Origin: CBFGWV01 sp965652545
Lineage (GTDB): Bacteria; Pseudomonadota; Gammaproteobacteria; Competibacterales; Competibacteraceae
NCBI GenBank assembly: GCA_965652545.1
Contig: CBFGWV010000012.1
Location: 1-44,734, forward strand
Direction: 5' to 3'
Length of the DNA stretch: 44,734 bases
In this document: in pieces, positions 25,551 to 34,079 of the stretch
Position numbering within the stretch: the stretch's first letter is position 1
How the letters are laid out: each line of letters starts with the position of its first letter
Translations under genes and position numbers: made by a program
Notes under the pieces: model-generated
Database searches by the model: none
Told to the model about the DNA's origin: nothing
Seen by the model: the letters and a program-made list of their open reading frames with translations, nothing else

Positions 25551-25556
25551 TTACAC
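25496..25556. repeat. Cluster of GTTAC/GTAACAC repeats
   Basis: GTTAC and GTAAC form a perfect 5-5-5 inverted repeat around 25497-25511. GTAACAC recurs at 25530-25536 and GTTACAC at 25550-25556, giving starts about 20-23 bases apart, or two helical turns. The last copy enters the 3' end of the response-regulator gene. The pattern resembles a multi-site operator; the binding protein is unknown. Confidence 0.45.
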
Positions 25557-26897
25557 TTCTTCCCGGTGGCCCCCCGGGCGCGGAATGCCCATCCGTTGAC
25601 GTCGCTCCCACAAGGTTTTGCGGCTGATTCCTAAGCGTTTTGCGATCTCGGTTTCAGACAGGCTGTCCTGGTGGGTTTCCACGAATTGGCGAAAATAGTC
25701 ATCCAGGCTCAACTGCGGGTTGCCCGAGGCTTGCGCCGGGTTCCCCGGGGCGGGAATGCCCAGCAGCGCCAGCGGTATGATGTCGCCATCGGCCAGGATC
25801 ACGGCCCGCTCGATGGCATTCTTCAGTTCGCGCACATTGCCCGGCCAGCTATAGGCGGTGATGGCCGTCAATGCATCTTCTGCCAGGGCCAGGCCATCGC
25901 GGTGCAGGCTCTCGCAGGCGTGATTGAAGAAAAACGTCGCCAATTCCATTACATCGTCACCGCGCTCGCGTAGCGGCGGCAGATGAATCTCCAGCACTTT
26001 CAGTCGGTAGTACAGGTCTTCGCGAAAGCGGCCCTCAGTGACCATGCGCGGAAGGTCGCGATTGGTCGCCGCAACCAAGCGGATATCCACCTGGCGGGAT
26101 TTCTCCGAGCCCACCGGCCGGATCTCTTTGGACTCCAGCAGGCGCAGCAGTCGGGCCTGTGCCGGAAGCGGCAACTCGCCGATTTCATCCAGAAACAGCG
26201 TGCCGCCGTGTGCTGCCGCCGCCAAACCGGCTCGTCGCTCATGTGCGCCGGTGAAGGCGCCTTTCTCGTGCCCGAAGAGTTCGGACTCCATCAGGCTGTC
26301 AGGAATGGCGGCGCAGTTGACCACCGTCAGCGGCCCCTCGCGACGGGCACTCAACTCGTGCAAGGCCCGTGCGACCAGCTCCTTGCCCGTGCCCGATTCG
26401 CCGGTGATCAGGGCGGTCACGTCCACCGGGGCCACCTTCTGTATGCGTGCGAACACGGCCATCATCGTCGGATGGCGGCCGATCATCCCGGCCATCGGGT
26501 AGCTGCGCTTGAGCGCCTGCTTGAGGGCGCCGCTGGAGTGGCTGAGGCGGTTGTGCTTGGCGACGATGTCATCGATCAGGGCCAGCAGCTCATCGTGTTC
26601 GAAGGGCTTGGAGATATAGTCCACGGCCCCCTGCTTCATGCTTTCCACCGCCGAGCGCACGCTGGCGTAGCTGGTCATGATCAGCACCGGCACATCGCCG
26701 GCGTGACGGATAATCTCGGTGCCGTCCGCACCGGGAAGGCGCAGGTCCGCGAGGATCAGGTCGAACGCCGACAGCTCGTGTGCCAGTGCCTGGTCGACGG
26801 TCGCACAGTCGGTCACCTGGTGCTTGTTGCGCTCCAGCAGGCGGCGCAGGGCGCTGCGGATGACCTGCTCGTCCTCGATGATCAACAGCCGGCTCAT
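25551..26897 (-). CDS. NtrC-family sigma-54 response regulator (CbrB-like)
   Basis: This 448-residue regulator has three domains. The receiver has phospho-acceptor D51 and K97. The AAA+ sigma-54 activator has Walker A GESGTGKE (166-173), the sigma-54-contacting GAFTGA loop (213-218) and the GTLFLDEIGELP Walker B region. The Fis-type DNA-binding helix-turn-helix is ETEIAKRLGISRKTLWERRQ near the C-terminus. It follows the symporter-kinase gene by 15 bases, so the two form one two-component system. The closest known arrangement is CbrA-CbrB of Pseudomonas, which controls carbon/nitrogen balance. The adjacent symporter operon is the obvious candidate target. Confidence 0.94.
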   Translation of the reverse strand: MSRLLIIEDEQVIRSALRRLLERNKHQVTDCATVDQALAHELSAFDLILADLRLPGADGTEIIRHAGDVPVLIMTSYASVRSAVESMKQGAVDYISKPFEHDELLALIDDIVAKHNRLSHSSGALKQALKRSYPMAGMIGRHPTMMAVFARIQKVAPVDVTALITGESGTGKELVARALHELSARREGPLTVVNCAAIPDSLMESELFGHEKGAFTGAHERRAGLAAAAHGGTLFLDEIGELPLPAQARLLRLLESKEIRPVGSEKSRQVDIRLVAATNRDLPRMVTEGRFREDLYYRLKVLEIHLPPLRERGDDVMELATFFFNHACESLHRDGLALAEDALTAITAYSWPGNVRELKNAIERAVILADGDIIPLALLGIPAPGNPAQASGNPQLSLDDYFRQFVETHQDSLSETEIAKRLGISRKTLWERRQRMGIPRPGGHREEV

Positions 26898-26912
26898 TGA
26901 CGAGGGGCTCCT

Positions 26913-29867
26913 TCAGGTGGTGGTCGGGGCCGCTGGCGCCCGCTCCACCGCCGGCAGACGCAGCACCACGATGGTGCCGCCGCCGGCGCGTGGGCGGATC
27001 TGAATGCTGCCCTTATGTTCTTCGACGATGCTGTGGACCAGCGACAAGCCCAACCCGGTGCCTTCCCCCACCGATTTGGTGGTGAAAAACGGCTCGAATA
27101 CCCGCTGCCGCAGCGGCTCCGGTATGCCCTGGCCGCGGTCGCGTATCTCGACCTCGACCTCGGCATCGCGCAAGGTGGCCACCACCTCCACCTTGCTCTG
27201 CGGCGCCGAGGCCTCGCAGGCATTGGCCAGCAGGTTCACGAATACCTGCACCATACGCTGACGGTCGGCGCAGATGAACAGCTCCGGCGTCAGATCGCCG
27301 CTCAGAATGACTTGGCGGCCGGCGTGGCTCAGGCGTACCAGACGCAAGGCCTCGGATACACAGTCGGTCAGCGCGAACCGTGTCGGTGTCTGGTGCTCCA
27401 GCGGCTCGCCATGGGAGAACGCCAGCAAGGTCTTGACGATGTCGCTGATGCGCCGGGTCTGGGTGAGGATGTCACGCGTTGCCTCCTCCAGCGTTTCAGG
27501 GTCGGTTTCGTCACGCAGGTTCTGGGCGATGCAGGCAATACCAGTGACCGGGTTGCCGATCTCGTGCGCGACACCGGCGGCGAAGCGGCCGATGGAGGCC
27601 AGGCGCTCGCTGTGGGCCAGCTCCATCTCCAGCGTGTCCAGGTCGGTCCTGTCCTCGACCAGGATGACCAGGCCTCCGGCCTCCTCGGGCTGGCCGACGC
27701 TGGGCTCCACCCGTGCCTTGTGCAGGCGGTAGCTGCGCCAGCCCCCGGCCAGTGCCAGGGTCTGTTTGTCCTGGCTGCGGGTGTCGGAGCCGGCGAACGC
27801 CGACAGTAGCCGGCCCCAGGGCTCGCCAAGCCGGTCCAGCGCCCGTCCGACGGCTTGGTTCTGGTCGATTCCGGTCAGCGATTGCATGGCGTGGTTCCAG
27901 ATCAATACCTCGCCGCCGGGGCTGACCGCGCACACGCCCAGGGGCAAGGTGTGGAGCACGTCACGGTGATAGCGGCGCAGATCGTCCAGCGCCCTCACAG
28001 CGCCTTGCAGGCGGCTGCGCGAGTCTTCCAGCCGCTCCTCCATGAAACGGATGCTCTCGGCGAAGGCGATGCCCGACTTGTGGCGCAGGCGCAGCCGGTC
28101 GTCGACGATCAGCCGCGCCAGTGCCGGCCCGAGCAGGCCAGAGAGGTTGCGCTGGATGCGCTCGCGCAGCCGCCGCAAGGCGGTCGGCCGCTCCTCTTCA
28201 TAGCCCAGGCCGAGCTCGCCCAGGGCGCGGGTGACCTCCAAGTGGGCCGCATCCTTGCCCATGACCTTGGCCAACTGGCGTTCGAACTGGCGCGGCGAGG
28301 TGGCCGACACCTGGCCGGCCAGGGGCAGTGTGGCCGGCCCACGGCAGGCATCGGCGGCCTCGGTTTCCTCTAGCGTGGGTGTAGACAGCAGCGAGCCGAC
28401 GACGAACATCAGGCCGTTGACCGCCAGCGACCAGAAGGTGGAGAGCGTCCAGATGCTGCCGCCCTCCGCACCGAACACAGTATTCAATGCCATGTCCCGG
28501 GTCAGGGCGCCGCTATTGACGATCAGCGGCAGCACCAGCAGCGTGAACCACACCAGCGCACCGCCGCACAGCCCGGCGATGAACCCCACCTTGGTGGCCC
28601 GCGGCCAGAACAGCAGCCCCAACACACCGGGCAGGAGCTGGGCGGCGGCCACGAAGGACACCAGCCCCAGTTGCGCCAGGCCCTGATTGTGTTCGATGAC
28701 CCGATGAAACCCGTATCCGGCGGCGATCACCAGGGTGATGACCACGCGCTTGGTCCACAGGATCCAGCGATAGAGATCCGGTCGCGGGCGCCGTGCCGCC
28801 AGACGCAGCGGCAGGATCAGGTGATTCATGCACATCGCCGCAAGGGCGAGGGTGGTGACGATCATCATCGCGCTGGCCGCCGACAGACCGCCGACGAAGG
28901 CGATCAGCGGCAGGACCGAGCCCTCGCCATGCATGGCCACCCCGAGCACGTAGAAGTCCGCCGACAGGTGCGGTGCGACGCGCTCGCCGGCCCACAGGAT
29001 GGGCAGGATCGGCAGGTTTAGGATCAGCAGATAGAGCGGGAACAGCCAGGCCGCTGTACGCAGGGCGCCGGGGCTGTTGGCCTCGGTGAAGGTCATATGG
29101 AACTGGCGAGGCAACAGGAATGCGGCGCAGAACGCCAGGAACAGCAGCGCCCGCCAGGGGCCTTCTTCCACCGGGTCGTACAATCGGCGCAGGGTCTCGG
29201 GATTCTCGGCCAGCCATTGGTTGAGCTCGCCGGGGCCGCCGAGAATACCCCAGTAGGCCAGGGCGCCGACGGTCAGCAAGGCCAGCAGCTTGACCGCGGA
29301 CTCGAACGCAATCGCCACCGCCAGCCCCTCATGCTTGTCCCTGGGTGTCAGATGGCGGGCGCCGAAGAGCACGGCAAACACCGTCAGGGTTGCGCAGAAC
29401 GCCAAGGCCAGCGTCTCGGCGCTGGCATCGGCCACCAGGATCCGCGCCGATTCGCTCACCGCCTGTACTTGCAGCGAGATGTACGGCAGTACGCCGACCA
29501 GCATGAACACCGTCACCAGTGTCCCGGCGGCCTGACTGCCGTAGCGGAACGCCAGCAAGTCCGCAATAGAGGCCAACTGATAGTCGCGGACGACCCGGGC
29601 AATGGGCTCGAGCAGCAGCGGAGAGAGTGCAAAGGCGATCGTCACGCCCAGGTAAATGGTCAGAAACGTGTAACCGCCCGAGTCAGCCAGCCCCACGCTG
29701 CCGTAGTACGTCCATGAGGTGGCGTAAACGCCCAGAGACAACGCATAGGTGAGCGGATGGCGAACGACCCGGGCGCCGATCTGTCCGCGCTCCACCGCGT
29801 AGGCCACCCAGAACAACACACCGAGGTAGACCAGAGAGGCGGCCGACAGCTGCCACAGCTCAAGCAT
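26913..29867 (-). CDS. Sodium:solute symporter-histidine kinase fusion (CbrA-like)
   Basis: The protein (984 residues) fuses an SSS transporter domain of about 13 helices (to ~480) with a linker and STAC-like region, a PAS domain (~630-740), a HisKA helix with phospho-acceptor H768 (GVAHEIGNP) and an HATPase domain (N box LANACEAS, G2 box GTGLGLSLVHS). This is the CbrA/CrbS architecture, in which transport or binding of a substrate may set kinase activity. The partner is the NtrC-type regulator 15 bases downstream. I prefer ATG 29867; a GTG 18 bases upstream is possible. The start overlaps the small membrane ORF by 8 bases. Confidence 0.93.
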   Translation of the reverse strand: MLELWQLSAASLVYLGVLFWVAYAVERGQIGARVVRHPLTYALSLGVYATSWTYYGSVGLADSGGYTFLTIYLGVTIAFALSPLLLEPIARVVRDYQLASIADLLAFRYGSQAAGTLVTVFMLVGVLPYISLQVQAVSESARILVADASAETLALAFCATLTVFAVLFGARHLTPRDKHEGLAVAIAFESAVKLLALLTVGALAYWGILGGPGELNQWLAENPETLRRLYDPVEEGPWRALLFLAFCAAFLLPRQFHMTFTEANSPGALRTAAWLFPLYLLILNLPILPILWAGERVAPHLSADFYVLGVAMHGEGSVLPLIAFVGGLSAASAMMIVTTLALAAMCMNHLILPLRLAARRPRPDLYRWILWTKRVVITLVIAAGYGFHRVIEHNQGLAQLGLVSFVAAAQLLPGVLGLLFWPRATKVGFIAGLCGGALVWFTLLVLPLIVNSGALTRDMALNTVFGAEGGSIWTLSTFWSLAVNGLMFVVGSLLSTPTLEETEAADACRGPATLPLAGQVSATSPRQFERQLAKVMGKDAAHLEVTRALGELGLGYEEERPTALRRLRERIQRNLSGLLGPALARLIVDDRLRLRHKSGIAFAESIRFMEERLEDSRSRLQGAVRALDDLRRYHRDVLHTLPLGVCAVSPGGEVLIWNHAMQSLTGIDQNQAVGRALDRLGEPWGRLLSAFAGSDTRSQDKQTLALAGGWRSYRLHKARVEPSVGQPEEAGGLVILVEDRTDLDTLEMELAHSERLASIGRFAAGVAHEIGNPVTGIACIAQNLRDETDPETLEEATRDILTQTRRISDIVKTLLAFSHGEPLEHQTPTRFALTDCVSEALRLVRLSHAGRQVILSGDLTPELFICADRQRMVQVFVNLLANACEASAPQSKVEVVATLRDAEVEVEIRDRGQGIPEPLRQRVFEPFFTTKSVGEGTGLGLSLVHSIVEEHKGSIQIRPRAGGGTIVVLRLPAVERAPAAPTTT

Positions 29868-30057
29868 CGTCGCGGCGCCGCGCACGCTGCGTAATGGCGA
29901 TGGCGGCGATCAGCCCCGCCCACAGCAGGAAGGGAAAGTACCAGGGCACGACGCCGCGCGCCCACCACACGGTAAATGGGGATGCAAAGCACAGCAGTGC
30001 GAACAGCAGCAGGAGTACCGGCCCATCATTGCGTCGGTTGGCGGAGGACTGCGGCAC
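29860..30057 (-). CDS. Small membrane protein preceding the sensor kinase (CbrX-like position)
   Basis: The 65-residue frame encodes two hydrophobic helices (PVLLLLFALLCFASPFTVWW and FPFLLWAGLIAAIAI) and a basic C-terminus (TQRARRRDDA). The GTG at 30057 has GAGG 6 bases upstream. The stop lies inside the kinase gene, so translation is probably coupled. In Pseudomonas a small ORF called cbrX sits upstream of and overlaps cbrA; this gene has the same position and size, though I cannot confirm sequence homology. It may be a structural partner of the symporter-kinase or only a coupling device. Confidence 0.75.
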   Translation of the reverse strand: MPQSSANRRNDGPVLLLLFALLCFASPFTVWWARGVVPWYFPFLLWAGLIAAIAITQRARRRDDA

Positions 30058-30249
30058 CGGGTACCTCGGGGTGGTGACGTTCGGCTAAGCGTACGTCGAG
30101 CCTGCACCAGGCGCCAATTCAGGCAGGCATCGGGTGGTTTGCTACGCTAAGATCACCCGTCCAGTGTCGTTCGGCGAGACTCGCTCGAAGTCTCCAAAGA
30201 CTAAGGATGGCGCTTCCAGATGTTCTGCAATCATGAGGAGGAGACACGC

Positions 30250-30993
30250 ATGGCCACACTCGATGGCAAGATCGCCCTGGTGACCGGTGGGTCGCGTGGT
30301 ATCGGGCGTTGTATCGCGCTGGAGCTGGCCCAGCGTGGCGCCAAGGTCGCGATCAACTACCGCAGCGGCGAGGCCGAGGCCCAGGCCGTTGCGGAGGAAA
30401 TCAAAGCGTTGGGCACCGATGCGTTGGTCGTCCAGGCCGATGTGTCGGTCAAGGACCAGGCACGCGCGCTGGTGAACAAGGTGATCGAGCACTGGGGTGC
30501 GCTGGATGTGCTGGTCAACAACGCCGGTATCACCCGCGACATGACACTCAAGAAGATGACCGACGAGGCCTGGGACGAGGTCATATCGACCAACCTGAAC
30601 AGCGTCTACTACACCGTCAGCGCCGCAATACCGAGCATGACCGAGCGCAACTTCGGCCGCATCATCAACATCAGTTCCTTCGTCGGTCAGGCCGGTAACT
30701 TCGGGCAGACCAACTACTCCGCCTCCAAGGGCGGCATCATCGCATTCACCAAGTCCGCGGCCATGGAGCTGGCGCGCAACAACATCACGGTCAACGCGTT
30801 GGCGCCGGGCTTCACCGAAACCGAAATGCTGGCCAAGGTGCCCGAGGCCGTGCAGCAGAAGATCATCGCCAAGATCCCGCTGGGTCGCTTCGGCAAGCCT
30901 GAGGAAATCGCCAAGGCGGTGGCGTTCCTGGCCTCCGAAGGCGACTACATCACCGGGCAGCAGATCAACGTCAACGGTGGCGTCTACATGTAA
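30250..30993 (+). CDS. Acetoacetyl-CoA reductase / 3-oxoacyl-ACP reductase (SDR family)
   Basis: This 247-residue short-chain dehydrogenase has the NADPH-binding TGGSRGIG, the NNAG motif (LVNNAGITRD) and the catalytic S-Y-K set (INISS...NYSASKGG). The C-terminus GQQINVNGGVYM is more like PhaB (acetoacetyl-CoA reductase of polyhydroxybutyrate synthesis) than housekeeping FabG, but the families are hard to separate by eye. GAGGAGGAG upstream fixes the ATG at 30250. No phaA, phaC or fab gene is adjacent, so it stands alone, divergent from the sensor-kinase operon and convergent with pyrE. Confidence 0.88.
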   Translation: MATLDGKIALVTGGSRGIGRCIALELAQRGAKVAINYRSGEAEAQAVAEEIKALGTDALVVQADVSVKDQARALVNKVIEHWGALDVLVNNAGITRDMTLKKMTDEAWDEVISTNLNSVYYTVSAAIPSMTERNFGRIINISSFVGQAGNFGQTNYSASKGGIIAFTKSAAMELARNNITVNALAPGFTETEMLAKVPEAVQQKIIAKIPLGRFGKPEEIAKAVAFLASEGDYITGQQINVNGGVYM

Positions 30994-31003
30994 GACGCCA
31001 GCG

Positions 31004-31038
31004 GGCGTACGGGGTGGCATCAGCCTACTCCGTACGCC
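31004..31038. terminator. Hairpin between convergent fabG/phaB-type gene and pyrE
   Basis: GGCGTACGG (31004-31012) and CCGTACGCC (31030-31038) form a perfect 9-bp stem. It continues with further pairing (GGC/GCC around ATCA) at the tip. It spans the pyrE stop codon. There is no T-run on either side, so it is a terminator-like or RNA-stabilising structure rather than a classical intrinsic terminator. Confidence 0.5.
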
Positions 31039-31664
31039 TCGCGGTAGCGCTCCACCGCTTCAAGTGCCTCGGCATGGTCACCTCGCGTTCTGAGGTAGGC
31101 GACCAAATCGTCCAGGCTGACGATACTCACCACCGGTATGCCGAAGCGTGCTTCCACATCCTGAATGGCCGATCGCTCCCCCTGACCGCGCTCCTGGCGG
31201 TCCAGCGCGATCAGCACCGCCGCGGGTGTCGCGCCATAGCGCTCCAGCAGGCGCATGGACTCGCCGATGGCGGTGCCCGCGGTGATGACATCGTCGATGA
31301 TCAACACCCGCCCGGCCAACGGTGCGCCGACCAGGTCGCCACCCTCGCCATGATCCTTGGCCTCCTTTCGGTTGAAACACCAGGGCACGTCCAGCCCGTG
31401 GTGATCCGCCAGGGCGACCGCGGTAGCCGTGGCCAGGGGAATGCCCTTATAGGCCGGGCCGAAGACCATGTCGAAACCGACACCCGATCTGACCACCGCC
31501 TGGGCGTAGTAGCGGCCCAGTTGTGCCAGCGCGCTGCCGGTGTTGAACAGGCCGGCATTGTAGAAGTAGGGGCTGACCCGGCCGGACTTGAGGGTGAACT
31601 GGCCGAAACGCAGCACGCCGCGGGCCAGGGCAAAGTCCAAGAACTCGCGTTGGAAATCCTGCAT
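31020..31664 (-). CDS. pyrE: Orotate phosphoribosyltransferase
   Basis: PyrE makes orotidine 5'-phosphate from orotate and PRPP in de novo pyrimidine synthesis. The 214-residue protein matches the gammaproteobacterial enzyme: LKSGRVSPYFYNAGLF, the catalytic-loop lysines (FNRKEAKDHGEGG) and the PRPP-binding VLIIDDVITAGTAIGES. I use the ATG at 31664 (MQDFQREF), the normal family start. It is divergent from an exonuclease III/Crc-family gene, the same pairing as pyrE-crc in Pseudomonas. The 3' end is included in a hairpin shared with the convergent gene. Confidence 0.97.
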   Translation of the reverse strand: MQDFQREFLDFALARGVLRFGQFTLKSGRVSPYFYNAGLFNTGSALAQLGRYYAQAVVRSGVGFDMVFGPAYKGIPLATATAVALADHHGLDVPWCFNRKEAKDHGEGGDLVGAPLAGRVLIIDDVITAGTAIGESMRLLERYGATPAAVLIALDRQERGQGERSAIQDVEARFGIPVVSIVSLDDLVAYLRTRGDHAEALEAVERYREAYGVG

Positions 31665-31758
31665 GGTTGTCGATCGCATCTGATTTGGGCGGTGGTCATG
31701 ATACCCGAGCGATCCTGCTATGCTCAGGCGCCGCGCCAGCCACGAGTGAAGCACCCCG

Positions 31759-32535
31759 ATGCGCATCATGAGTTTCAATGCCAACGGCATCCGTTCCGCC
31801 GCCCGCAAAGGATTCTTCGAATGGCTTGCGGGCCAGGGCGTCGATGTGGTCTGTGTCCAGGAAACCAAGGCCCAGGAGTCGCAGCTGGATCACCCATGCT
31901 TCCCTGAGGGTTATCACTGTCACTACCACGACGCCCAGAAGAAAGGCTACAGCGGTGTGGCCTTGTACTGTCGCCACAAGCCCGACGAGGTGATCGCCGG
32001 TTTCGGCTGGCCGGAGATCGACGCCGAGGGGCGTTATCTGGAGGCGCGCTTCGGCAACCTCAGCGTGGTCAGCCTGTACCTGCCCTCGGGTACCTCCGGC
32101 GACGAGCGACAGGCGTTCAAGATGGCCTTGCTGGGGCGCTATCTCGAGCGGCTCAAGGAACAGGCCGCCTCGGGGCGGGAGTACATCATCTGCGGCGACT
32201 GGAACATCGCCCACAAGATCATCGACATCAAGAATTGGCGCAGCAACCAGAAGAACTCCGGCTTCCTGCCCGAAGAGCGGGAATGGATGGACCAGTTGTT
32301 CGGCCCCGCCGGCTTCGTCGACGCTTTCCGCGTCGTCAATCAGGAGGCGGACCAGTACACCTGGTGGTCCAATCGCGGCCAGGCACGGGCTAAGAACGTG
32401 GGTTGGCGTATCGATTACCACGTCGTCACCCCGGGTATCGGCGAGCGCGTCAAAAGCGCCTCGATCTACACCGAGCAGTGGTTTTCCGATCACGCCCCGC
32501 TGACGCTGGAGTATGACTACGAGTTGGGTGGCTGA
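31759..32535 (+). CDS. xthA: Exodeoxyribonuclease III, Crc-related subgroup with intact active site
   Basis: This 258-residue EEP-superfamily nuclease probably acts at abasic sites and 3' blocks in DNA repair. The catalytic set is complete: N7, E35 (QETKAQ), Y107, D147/N149 (GDWN), D219 (RIDYH) and D244/H245 (SDHAPL). The overall sequence, however, closely follows Pseudomonas Crc: KNWRxxQ...GFLxxEREWMD and WRxDYxVxTPG. Crc has lost these catalytic residues and instead assists Hfq in catabolite repression. The location beside pyrE is also that of crc. I read it as an active nuclease of the lineage from which Crc arose, so the annotation Crc would be unsafe. Confidence 0.93.
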   Translation: MRIMSFNANGIRSAARKGFFEWLAGQGVDVVCVQETKAQESQLDHPCFPEGYHCHYHDAQKKGYSGVALYCRHKPDEVIAGFGWPEIDAEGRYLEARFGNLSVVSLYLPSGTSGDERQAFKMALLGRYLERLKEQAASGREYIICGDWNIAHKIIDIKNWRSNQKNSGFLPEEREWMDQLFGPAGFVDAFRVVNQEADQYTWWSNRGQARAKNVGWRIDYHVVTPGIGERVKSASIYTEQWFSDHAPLTLEYDYELGG

Positions 32536-32538
32536 CGG

Positions 32539-34062
32539 GTGTCCGTAGCGGATCCCGCCATCACCGGCTGGCGCGCGACGCTGGCGGATATCCGCGCGGC
32601 GCCGTTTTTTACGCTGCTGGCGTTGGGGTTCTCCTCAGGACTGCCGTTGCTGCTGATTTTCTCCAGTTTGTCTTTATGGTTGCGTGAAGCGGGGACCAGC
32701 CGCGACGCGGTGACGTTGTTCAGTTGGGCAGCTCTGGGGTTCTCCTTCAAGTTTGTCTGGGCACCGCTGGTGGATGTCCTGCCCGTGCCCTTGCTGACCC
32801 GATGGCTGGGGCGGCGTCGGGCCTGGTTGCTGCTGGCGCAAAGCGCCGTGGCGGCCTCGTTGGCCTGGATGGGCTTCTCGGACCCGGCTGACGGCCTGGT
32901 GTGGATGGCCCTGGCCGCGGTGGCGATCGGCTTCACCGCGGCCACGCAGGACATCGTCATCGATGCGTTTCGCATTGAATGCGCGGAGCCCAAATACCAG
33001 CCAATCCTCGCTGCCGCTTACCAGACCGGTTACCGACTCGCCATGCTGGTTGCCGGTGCCGGTGCGCTCAAGCTCGCCGCTGGCCTTGGAACCTCCGCCG
33101 ACCATTACACACTGGGCGCCTGGCAACTGACGTACTTGGCCATGGCGGGTTTCATGGCCGTGGGCATCGTTACCACGCTGATAACCCGGGAGCCAGTCTT
33201 TACCCGTCCGCTCACGCACCACTATGCGCCGCTGGACTATGCGCGCTTCATGGCTGTATTCGCATTGGCTGTCGGTGCGTTCGTGCTTGTGTTCATCGGG
33301 GCGGGGCGGGGCGGCTGGAACGAGTCCGCCGATCCGGCGCTGTCATTTCTGGCCGGCGCCATACGTCTGGCCAGTGCCATCTGTGCCGCGCTGTTAACGG
33401 CACTGATTGCGGTACGCCTGGGGTTGGCACCAAAGGCGTTGTTGCGCGAGGGCTATGTCGCGCCGGTCAAGGATTTCTTTACCCGCTACGGGAAAGCCGC
33501 GCTGTTGCTGCTTGCGCTGATCGGCCTGTACCGGATCTCCGACATCGTCATGGGAGCGATCGCTAACATCTTCTACCAGGACCTGGGTTACACCAAGGAC
33601 CAGATTGCCGATGTGACCAAGGTTTTCGGCTTGTTGATGACCATCGCCGGTGCCTTCCTGGGCGGTATCGTCACCCCGCGCGTGGGCGTGTTGACCGTGC
33701 TGTTCTGGGGCGCGCTGTTGTCGGCGGCCACCAACCTGCTGTTCGCATGGCTGTCGCACCTGGGGCCGTCGGTACCGGGGCTGATGCTGGTGGTGGCGGC
33801 GGATAACTTGAGCGCCGGCCTGGCTGGGGCGGCGTTCGTGGCCTACCTGTCCGCACTGACCAGCGTCTCGTTCACGGCCATGCAATACGCGATCTTTACA
33901 TCGCTGATGACCTTGTTGCCCAAGGTTCTGGCCGGGTATTCGGGGGCGTGGGTCAACGCCATCGGCTACCCGGCCTTCTTCACCCTCACAGCCGTGATCG
34001 GTATCCCCGTGCTGGGGTTGATTCTGCTGTGCCGGCGCTATGCGCCGCCGATAAAGAACTGA
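32539..34062 (+). CDS. AmpG-like MFS transporter (muropeptide permease family)
   Basis: The 507-residue inner-membrane protein has 12-14 hydrophobic segments. The N-terminal FTLLALGFSSGLPLLLIFSSLSLWLREAG and ATQDIVIDAFRIE motifs are characteristic of AmpG, which imports GlcNAc-anhydroMurNAc peptides for peptidoglycan recycling. The GTG at 32539 begins 3 bases after the exonuclease stop, so the genes are probably co-transcribed. No other recycling gene (ampD, nagZ, mpl) is nearby. AmpG proteins vary in length and some related transporters carry other substrates, so the muropeptide role is likely but not certain. Confidence 0.85.
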   Translation: MSVADPAITGWRATLADIRAAPFFTLLALGFSSGLPLLLIFSSLSLWLREAGTSRDAVTLFSWAALGFSFKFVWAPLVDVLPVPLLTRWLGRRRAWLLLAQSAVAASLAWMGFSDPADGLVWMALAAVAIGFTAATQDIVIDAFRIECAEPKYQPILAAAYQTGYRLAMLVAGAGALKLAAGLGTSADHYTLGAWQLTYLAMAGFMAVGIVTTLITREPVFTRPLTHHYAPLDYARFMAVFALAVGAFVLVFIGAGRGGWNESADPALSFLAGAIRLASAICAALLTALIAVRLGLAPKALLREGYVAPVKDFFTRYGKAALLLLALIGLYRISDIVMGAIANIFYQDLGYTKDQIADVTKVFGLLMTIAGAFLGGIVTPRVGVLTVLFWGALLSAATNLLFAWLSHLGPSVPGLMLVVAADNLSAGLAGAAFVAYLSALTSVSFTAMQYAIFTSLMTLLPKVLAGYSGAWVNAIGYPAFFTLTAVIGIPVLGLILLCRRYAPPIKN

Positions 34063-34079
34063 CCGGTACACCGTAAGCG

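Noticed and set aside
31759..32535. Naming the exonuclease gene crc
   Set aside because: All catalytic residues of exonuclease III are present whereas Crc lacks them; the similarity to Crc is noted as a finding instead.
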